From: Chitinophagales bacterium
GTDB taxonomy: Bacteria; Bacteroidota; Bacteroidia; Chitinophagales; Chitinophagaceae
Length of the DNA stretch: 64,000 nucleotides
NCBI GenBank assembly: GCA_017303455.1
Contig: JAFLBM010000003.1
Location: 1-64,000, forward strand
Direction of reading: 5' to 3'
In this document: one piece after another, positions 58,745-64,000 of the stretch
How the letters are laid out: the number at the start of each line of letters is the position of its first letter
Position numbering within the stretch: the stretch's first letter is position 1
The notes under the pieces: model-generated
What the model was told of the DNA's origin: nothing
Databases searched by the model: none
Seen by the model: only the letters and a program-made list of their open reading frames with translations
Translations under genes and position numbers: made by a program

Positions 58745-59395
58745 ATGAAAATGACCTCATCACTTTTTTGCAGCTTCCTTTTACTGTTATCCGTTGTTGC
58801 CTGCAATTCGGAAGAGAAAAAGGCTCCAACGGAAACAAAACCATCAACGGTTGCCGGTACAGATACATTGCCTAAAACAAACCCTGTAACATCCCTGAAT
58901 TCATATGTGGCAGTTGATGTATCTCCAATGGATATGTGTTATTTCCCGGTTGATTATCCCAAACTGAAAATGGTGGGACAGGCTGATCCGTTACCATTAG
59001 CAAGGGTTATTTACAGCCGACCGCATTTACAGGGCAGAAGGCTCTTTGAAGCGGTATTAAAATATGGAGAGCCCTGGCGCCTGGGTGCCAATGAAGCAAC
59101 TGAACTTCAACTGTTCAAAGCCGCTACTGTTAGTGATAAAAAGATACCCGCAGGTCGTTATATCATGTATTGTATCCCGCAAATTGATAAATGGACGATC
59201 GTTTTAAATTCAAATATTGATTGCTGGGGACTTAAGCAGGATGTGTCAAAAGATGTGGCCCGTATTGATGTGGCTGCAATAAAAACAATCCAGCGGGCTG
59301 AGTATTTTACGATGCTGTTTGAAAAAACTAATACTGGTGCCGACTTACTCATGGCCTGGGATGATACAGAGGTAAGACTGCCCTTCAGCTTTTAA
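58745..59395 (+). CDS. DUF2911 lipoprotein, copy 2
   Basis: The 216-residue product has a lipoprotein signal with lipobox SVVAC (Cys20), a polar linker (about 21-50) and the DUF2911 domain with SPMDMCYFPVDYPKLKM, RVIYSRPHLQGRRLFEAVLKYGEPWRLGANEATELQLF and KKIPAGRYIMYCI. It shares the core RVIYSRP, WRLGANEAT and GRY-MY with copy 1. The pair differs in export route, periplasmic for copy 1 and lipid-anchored here. Confidence 0.88.
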   Translation: MKMTSSLFCSFLLLLSVVACNSEEKKAPTETKPSTVAGTDTLPKTNPVTSLNSYVAVDVSPMDMCYFPVDYPKLKMVGQADPLPLARVIYSRPHLQGRRLFEAVLKYGEPWRLGANEATELQLFKAATVSDKKIPAGRYIMYCIPQIDKWTIVLNSNIDCWGLKQDVSKDVARIDVAAIKTIQRAEYFTMLFEKTNTGADLLMAWDDTEVRLPFSF

Positions 59396-59443
59396 TCCCC
59401 GGTTTCCTCTTACAATACTGCACATTATTCAGATATTTACAGT

Positions 59444-61291
59444 ATGTGCGGTATAGCCGGAATCATACATACAGGTAACTCCCGTTTTAACCAGGAACAA
59501 CTGCTCAGGATGACTGATGCACTTTCTCACCGCGGACCCGATGGTGCCGGTCATTGGAGCAACCCCGGTGGCGGGGTTTTATTAGGCCACCGCCGGCTTT
59601 CCATACTGGATCTGAGTGATGACGCTTCACAACCCATGCATTTCAGGAACCGTTACACGATCATTCATAACGGGGAAATTTATAATTATAAAGAATTAAG
59701 AGAAGAACTCGGAAAGAAAGGCTATTCATTCAAAACCCAATCCGATACAGAAGTTATTCTTGCTGCCTATGATCATTGGGAAGACGAATGTGTGGATCAT
59801 TTTGACGGCATGTTTGCCTTTGCGATCTGGGATGAGGAACTAAAGGAATTATTTGCAGCCCGCGACCGTTTTGGAGAAAAACCTTTCTACTATTTTTTTG
59901 ATGGACAGGGTTTCATTTTTGCCTCTGAAATGAAAGCGATCTGGGCGGCCGGAATTGAAAAGCAGGCTAATCTCCAATTACTTTTTAATTTTCTTACGAT
60001 CGGCTATGTTGATAATCCTGAACGGCCGGAAGAAACATTTTATACCACTATCAATAAGCTTCCTCCCGCTTCCATACTTTATTACAATCCTGCCAGCAAA
60101 GAGCTGTCGGTTGAAAAATACTGGGATATTGATATCACCGCTGTCAATAAAAAAATAGCAGATAAAGAAGCGATCGAAAAATTCAATTTTCTTTTTACTG
60201 AATCTGTCCGTAAAAGATTGCGAAGCGATGTATCGATCGGAACATCCTTAAGCGGGGGGATTGACAGCTCTTCTGTTGCTGCCATTGCTGCCGGGCAGGG
60301 TGCAGATCATTTCCTGCCACAGGTTTTTACGGCTGTTTTCCCGGGCTTTGAAAAAGATGAGTCAGTATTTTCAAAAGAAGTAGCTGCTACTTTTCACCTG
60401 GAGCAATTCACAACTGCCGTAACAGCAGATGATCTTTTGAAAAACTGGGACAAACTATGTTATCACCAGGAAGAACCATTCGGATCTGCCAGTGTATTCC
60501 CGCAGTTTAAAGTATATGAACTGGCAAAACAAAATCATGCTAACGTGTTACTGGATGGGCAGGGTGCTGATGAGATACTCGCCGGCTATTCCAAATACTA
60601 TAAATGGTACTGGCAGGAATTATTTGTCAAACGAAAACTGGTCAGCAGCGGCGAGATAAAAGCGGCAAAAAGAATAGGGGTGCAGGAATCATTTACGGCG
60701 AAGAATATCATGGCTGCTTTGTTTCCTGATTTTGCCTCCGTGATCCTGGAACGGCAATACCTGCTGAAAGCATTACGACAGGAAGATCTTGCCCGTGATT
60801 TCATCAAACTGCAAAGCAAAGAAGCCTATTACAGCACGCCATCCCATTTCAATCTGAATGGTGCCTTATATTTTAATACCTGTATGCATGGGCTGGAAGA
60901 ACTATTAAGATATGCCGACCGGAATGCCATGGCGCATGGTTGTGAAGTACGTCTTCCCTTCCTCAATCACGAATTGGTTGAATTTGTATTCACCCTTCCC
61001 TCTCATTTTAAGATCAGGCAGGGCTGGACCAAGTGGTTGCTGAGAACATCGATGAATGAAAGACTGCCGGCTTCCATTACCTGGCGGAAAGATAAAGTAG
61101 GGTTTGAGCCCCCGCAGCAACTATGGATGCAGGATAAAAAAGTGCAGGAGCTTATGCACGAAGCAAAAAAGAAAATGGTCAATGAAAAGATATTAAAGCC
61201 GGATATATTAAATAAAAAAATTATCCCGCTGGGCAGTACTGTTGCCGACAACTATGACTGGAGATACCTCAGTGCCGCTGCATTTCTATGA
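59444..61291 (+). CDS. asnB: Asparagine synthase (glutamine-hydrolysing)
   Basis: AsnB makes asparagine from aspartate, glutamine and ATP. The 615-residue protein starts MCGIAGI with the Cys2 nucleophile of the glutaminase domain, with SHRGPDGAG, HNGEIYNYKELR and ARDRFGEKPFYY following. The synthetase domain has the P-loop SGGIDSS at 270-276 and LLDGQGADEILAGYSKY. The C-terminal MAHGCEVRLPFLNHELVEFVF is usual. In some clusters such proteins amidate other substrates, but no such cluster is here. The spacer to the next gene is short. Confidence 0.96.
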   Translation: MCGIAGIIHTGNSRFNQEQLLRMTDALSHRGPDGAGHWSNPGGGVLLGHRRLSILDLSDDASQPMHFRNRYTIIHNGEIYNYKELREELGKKGYSFKTQSDTEVILAAYDHWEDECVDHFDGMFAFAIWDEELKELFAARDRFGEKPFYYFFDGQGFIFASEMKAIWAAGIEKQANLQLLFNFLTIGYVDNPERPEETFYTTINKLPPASILYYNPASKELSVEKYWDIDITAVNKKIADKEAIEKFNFLFTESVRKRLRSDVSIGTSLSGGIDSSSVAAIAAGQGADHFLPQVFTAVFPGFEKDESVFSKEVAATFHLEQFTTAVTADDLLKNWDKLCYHQEEPFGSASVFPQFKVYELAKQNHANVLLDGQGADEILAGYSKYYKWYWQELFVKRKLVSSGEIKAAKRIGVQESFTAKNIMAALFPDFASVILERQYLLKALRQEDLARDFIKLQSKEAYYSTPSHFNLNGALYFNTCMHGLEELLRYADRNAMAHGCEVRLPFLNHELVEFVFTLPSHFKIRQGWTKWLLRTSMNERLPASITWRKDKVGFEPPQQLWMQDKKVQELMHEAKKKMVNEKILKPDILNKKIIPLGSTVADNYDWRYLSAAAFL

Positions 61292-61376
61292 GCTTCCGAA
61301 ATGAGTCATTCCGCCTCACCGGCAGTGCGGGAGAACGGAATGAGTACTCATAGCTAATAGGTACCGCTGCAAATTT

Positions 61377-61820
61377 TTAATCCTTATCGGCTCTTTTGAA
61401 TTTATCTACCTGCTGGGTATTACCATAAGGATCGGATTTTATGGTGTACCAGCTTTTATCATCCTTCAATGTGATATAGTAACTCAATTCTGAATCGCTG
61501 GACGTTTCAGTCACACCGAAAATTTCCTTCCCGGCATATTTCTTTTTCATTCTTGCCAGGATATTCGGGGGCAGGTTTTTTTCACCGTAATAACGTACCG
61601 TCTCCAGCAGGTTGCCTTCATTATCATATACGGCCCTTACCTGTACCTCACTTACTTTGAAATTAGCCTGGCAACTGTTATCCATTTCTTTCCAGGTCAC
61701 TTCTTCAGCATTGGCAAATGTTTCTTTAAAGGCTTTCAATACTTTTTCACTTATTTCTGGTGGAGTGGCTGTTGCGGTAATACTGATCAGCATCACAGCG
61801 AGATAAATTAATTTTTTCAT
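61377..61820 (-). CDS. Secreted PepSY-like protein, copy 3
   Basis: The 147-residue product, counted from the ATG at 61820, has a signal peptide (TATATP near residue 20) and the same core as copies 1 and 2: AFKETFANAEEVTWKEMDNSCQANFKVSEVQVRAVYDNEGNLLETVRYYGEKNLPPNI, then YYITLKDDKSWYTIKSDPYGN. It is 6.4 kb from copy 2, with unrelated genes between. The frame is open upstream to 61886, but the ATG here starts the signal peptide. Confidence 0.8.
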   Translation of the reverse strand: MKKLIYLAVMLISITATATPPEISEKVLKAFKETFANAEEVTWKEMDNSCQANFKVSEVQVRAVYDNEGNLLETVRYYGEKNLPPNILARMKKKYAGKEIFGVTETSSDSELSYYITLKDDKSWYTIKSDPYGNTQQVDKFKRADKD

Positions 61821-62096
61821 GGTTATACTTTTAAGGTTAAAGATCAATGACAACACAAAGCTATCCGCATCCGCAGCGGAAGGCAAGCGATTCTCTATTA
61901 TTGGTAAATGAAGTTTATGCTACCCCAATATGTACGAAATCATAAAACAAGCCGAAACCGGGTAAAGCCTGTTTGAAAAATAGTTTTGCGGGTGCTAAAC
62001 ATGATATTATTCCTGGTGCTTACCAGCAACAGGGATTGTTAAATAACCTTAACTACGGATGAATGGTAAATAAAACCGTATTTGACCGATATTTCA
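61821..62096. other. Non-coding spacer upstream of metB, with a possible micro-ORF
   Basis: About 300 bases separate PepSY-like copy 3 and metB. A TAGTTTTG box (61981-61988) is followed by an ATG at 62000 opening a 13-codon frame (MILFLVLTSNRDC, stop at 62039-62041). It is not enriched in Met or Cys codons in a leader-like way, so attenuation is not supported. I looked for a SAM-binding riboswitch pattern and did not recognise one. Confidence 0.4.
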
Positions 62097-62104
62097 CATC
62101 TTTG
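62097..62104 (+). promoter_or_regulatory. -7-like promoter box of metB
   Basis: CATCTTTG, one mismatch from TAnnTTTG, 20 bases before the metB ATG. An upstream TTTG at 62081-62084 is closer than the usual -33 position. Confidence 0.4.
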
Positions 62105-62124
62105 CAACCACAATAATTCTAATT

Positions 62125-63264
62125 ATGAAGATTGCTACTAAAATGATCCACGCAGGAGCCACACCTGATCCTTCCACCGGTGCCATTATGACCCCGATTT
62201 ATCAAACCTCCACCTATGTGCAGGAAGCCCCCGGAAAGAACAAAGGATTTGAATATGCCCGTTCACAAAATCCCACCCGTAAAGCACTGGAAGAAGCTTT
62301 TGCGATCATTGAGAATGGAAAGTTTGGCCTGGCATTCAGCAGCGGGGTGGCAGCTACCGATGCAGTCATCAAGTTATTAGAACCCGGTGATGAAGTGATC
62401 TGCGCCAATGATATGTATGGAGGCACTTACCGTCTTTTTACCAAAGTATTTGAAAAATTCGGTATCCGCTTTTTTTATGTTGATACCACCAACGCCGCTA
62501 ATGTTGCAGCAGCCATAACAACTAAAACCAAACTGGTATGGCTGGAAACTCCCACCAACCCTTTGATGAATATCACGGATATTGAAGCCGTGGCCGCTAT
62601 CACGAAACCAAAGAATATATTACTCGCCGTTGATAATACATTCGCCTCTCCCTATTTGCAAAATCCACTTGACCTCGGTGCCGATATCGTGATGCACTCC
62701 GTTACAAAATACCTCGGGGGGCACAGTGATGTGATACAGGGTGCATTGATGATGAATAGTGCGGAACTGAGAGAGAAACTCTATTTCATCCAGAAAAGTT
62801 GTGGCGCTGTTCCCGGGCCAATGGATTGTTTCCTGGTATTAAGAGGTATCAAGACCTTACATGTGCGGATGAAACAGCACTGTGAAAACGGAAAGATCAT
62901 CGCCAACTGGCTGCGTAAGCATCCGAAAGTAGCCAAAGTGTACTGGCCCGGCTTTGAAGACAGTCACGGTTATGCCGTGGCAAAAAAACAAATGCGGGAT
63001 TTTGGAGGTATGCTGAGCTTTACTTTAAAAGATGATAGTATGGAAAATGCGACCCGTGTGCTTTCCTCCACGCATTTATTCTCATTGGCTGAAAGCCTGG
63101 GTGGCGTTGAATCACTGATCAACCACCCTGCCTCTATGACCCATGCTTCCATTCCAAGAGAAGAGCGGCTAAAGAACGGGTTAACAGACTCCCTGATCCG
63201 GTTGAGTATTGGTATTGAAGATGCAGAAGATCTTATAGCGGACCTGGAAAAAGCAATCGGGTAG
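62125..63264 (+). CDS. metB: Cystathionine gamma-synthase/lyase-type PLP enzyme
   Basis: The 379-residue protein is a Cys/Met-metabolism PLP enzyme. YQTSTYVQ, GFEYARSQNPTRKALE, SSGVAATDAVIKLL, the phosphate-binding NDMYGGTYRLF, WLETPTNPLMNITDI and Lys195 in HSVTKYLGGHSDV (Schiff base) are all present, ending with SLGGVESLINHPASMTHASIP. MetB, cystathionine gamma-lyase and cystathionine beta-lyase are hard to tell apart; the sequence is closest in style to gamma-synthase/lyase. It stands alone with its own promoter and terminator. Confidence 0.9.
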   Translation: MKIATKMIHAGATPDPSTGAIMTPIYQTSTYVQEAPGKNKGFEYARSQNPTRKALEEAFAIIENGKFGLAFSSGVAATDAVIKLLEPGDEVICANDMYGGTYRLFTKVFEKFGIRFFYVDTTNAANVAAAITTKTKLVWLETPTNPLMNITDIEAVAAITKPKNILLAVDNTFASPYLQNPLDLGADIVMHSVTKYLGGHSDVIQGALMMNSAELREKLYFIQKSCGAVPGPMDCFLVLRGIKTLHVRMKQHCENGKIIANWLRKHPKVAKVYWPGFEDSHGYAVAKKQMRDFGGMLSFTLKDDSMENATRVLSSTHLFSLAESLGGVESLINHPASMTHASIPREERLKNGLTDSLIRLSIGIEDAEDLIADLEKAIG

Positions 63265-63359
63265 AAGGAAAGGAAATCAACTTTCTTTAAAGGTTAAACG
63301 CCTGTACATGCAGATAACAGGATGTTCTCCGGGTTAACACAACATTAAAATAAAATTAG

Positions 63360-63386
63360 ATGCGGGCTGCCGGCCCGCATTTTTTT
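63360..63386 (+). terminator. Intrinsic terminator after metB
   Basis: ATGCGGGC and GCCCGCAT form a perfect 8-bp stem around a 5-base loop and run into T7. Confidence 0.88.
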
Positions 63387-63475
63387 GGCTTAAGCCCCCT
63401 GTGGCATAATCTTAGTTTAGTACCTACTGCTGGTAACAGGATACGTGGATCAGATCAACTCTAAACTTATTTATT

Positions 63476-63622
63476 ATGCTTTACCTTATAGCGATCATAC
63501 TGATCATCGGCTGGTTACTCGGGTTTTTTGTATTTTCTGTCGGCGGACTTATTCATATTCTGCTGGTAATTGCAATTATCGCAATTTTGCTGCGGATCAT
63601 CCAGGGACGAAATCCTGTTTGA
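63476..63622 (+). CDS. Lmo0937-type small membrane protein
   Basis: The frame from ATG at 63476 to TGA at 63622 codes 48 residues: MLYLIAIILIIGWLLGFFVF then SVGGLIHILLVIAIIAILLR and IIQGRNPV. It has two hydrophobic helices with a GG-H turn, matching the Lmo0937 family of tiny stress-associated membrane proteins that are widespread in Bacteroidota. A longer frame at 63445 overlaps it in another register and has no such sense. It ends nine bases before the next gene. Confidence 0.85.
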   Translation: MLYLIAIILIIGWLLGFFVFSVGGLIHILLVIAIIAILLRIIQGRNPV

Positions 63623-63631
63623 TGACTATGC

Positions 63632-64000
63632 ATGCACGACAAAAATTCCTTAGCTGATTTTTTAAATAAGAAGGTTGATCAGTATAATCAGCCTTCTTTT
63701 ATTCCAACTGACCCTGTTTGTATACCTCACCTGTTCACCAAAAAACAGGATATAGAGATCGCCGGCTTCTTCGCTGCCATTTTTGCCTGGGGAAACCGTA
63801 CCACCATTATTCAGAAATCAAAAGAACTCCTGCGGCTGATGGATATGCAGCCTTATGATTTTTGTTTGAATGCCGGCAATAAAGACCTGCAAAAATTGCT
63901 GGGTTTTAAACACCGGACCTTCAATGCAACCGACCTGCTCTATTTTATTGAGTTCTTTAAATATCATTATACCAGGCATCCATCACTGGAAACCGCCTTT
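63632..64000 (+). CDS. TIGR02757 family protein, 5' part (cut by window end)
   Basis: The 123 visible codons start MHDKNSLADFLNKKVDQYN and include DPVCIPHLFTKKQDIEIAGFFAAIFAWGNRTTIIQKSKELL and FKHRTFNATDLLYFIEFFKYHY, the start of the TIGR02757 family (about 250 residues) found in Bacteroidota and a few other phyla. Function unknown. The frame is open at the window edge. The ATG at 63632 gives the usual N-terminus. Confidence 0.88.
   Translation, partial: MHDKNSLADFLNKKVDQYNQPSFIPTDPVCIPHLFTKKQDIEIAGFFAAIFAWGNRTTIIQKSKELLRLMDMQPYDFCLNAGNKDLQKLLGFKHRTFNATDLLYFIEFFKYHYTRHPSLETAF

Noticed and set aside
62041..62124. SAM riboswitch before metB
   Set aside because: I compared by eye with SAM-I and SAM-II patterns and found no matching stems or conserved core; a covariance search would be decisive.
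63445..63657. 70-codon plus-strand frame before the TIGR02757 gene
   Set aside because: It is a shadow: the 48-codon frame at 63476 in another register codes a recognisable two-helix Lmo0937-type protein.
1..64000. tRNA, rRNA, RNase P RNA, tmRNA, CRISPR or insertion sequences
   Set aside because: No T-loop, rRNA core, rnpB or tmRNA signatures, regularly spaced repeats or transposase frames were recognised by reading; a tRNAscan or Infernal run would be a stronger test.

Overview
The window reads as a chromosome segment of a Bacteroidota bacterium, most likely from the Chitinophagaceae or a close relative. The signs are gliding and type IX secretion genes (gldC, gldH, a porG homologue, a protein with a C-terminal T9SS sorting domain), the gene block nadK-porG-uppS-bamA-ompH-ompH, lineage-restricted families (DUF4290, DUF2911, BatD, TIGR02757), AT-biased spacers, almost no Shine-Dalgarno sequences, and many copies of the Bacteroidota -7 promoter box TAnnTTTG just before start codons. 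No rRNA, tRNA, CRISPR array, insertion sequence or prophage was seen. It is mainly a housekeeping region.

Layout. 0-10 kb: a ureohydrolase-fold protein with degraded metal ligands, a four-helix-bundle protein, pheS, two envelope proteins, a hydroxyacyl-CoA dehydrogenase with an NAD-dependent epimerase-like gene, an LpxD-type acyltransferase, a gene-poor stretch of about 640 bases with an orphan terminator, and yicC. 10-20 kb: gldH, a two-component pair, batD, an SDR, a YjjG-type nucleotidase, the phospholipid genes psd and cdsA with a CPBP protease, and dusB. 20-27 kb: a membrane-anchored glutathione peroxidase with an aldehyde dehydrogenase, tadA, superoxide dismutase, an Ada-like repair regulator, the rpmH-rnpA-yidD cluster and murI. 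27-40 kb: the outer-membrane biogenesis block on the minus strand (alpha/beta hydrolase, CBS protein, POTRA-barrel protein, nadK, porG, then uppS, bamA, two ompH/skp), interrupted by an 805-residue MG2/plug-like gene on the opposite strand.

40-50 kb: cvpA, yqeY, gldC, a glycosyltransferase, a T9SS cargo protein, a DUF4290 protein with an RGG-rich tail, murA, a HAD hydrolase, gmk, a CNNM/CorC-type protein, tatC and rpiB. 50-64 kb: an M28 peptidase, a membrane protein gene that appears broken, a deoxyhypusine-synthase-like gene, three PepSY-like secreted paralogues, an sdpR-sdpI pair with a clear operator, an alpha/beta hydrolase, an ACP-phosphodiesterase-like gene, a tandem DUF2911 pair, asnB, metB, a 48-residue membrane protein and the start of a TIGR02757 gene cut by the window edge.

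The strongest themes are cell-envelope construction (LPS, phospholipid, undecaprenyl carrier, peptidoglycan precursors, BAM, Tat, T9SS) and translation (pheS, dusB, tadA, rpmH, rnpA). I did not find a multi-gene undescribed system that I can defend. The observations most worth following are the broken membrane gene near 52.3 kb, MurA with Asp in place of the catalytic Cys, the metal-site-degraded ureohydrolase, the non-coding unit near 8.6-9.0 kb, the sdpR operator placed over its promoter, and the repeated near-leaderless promoter layout.
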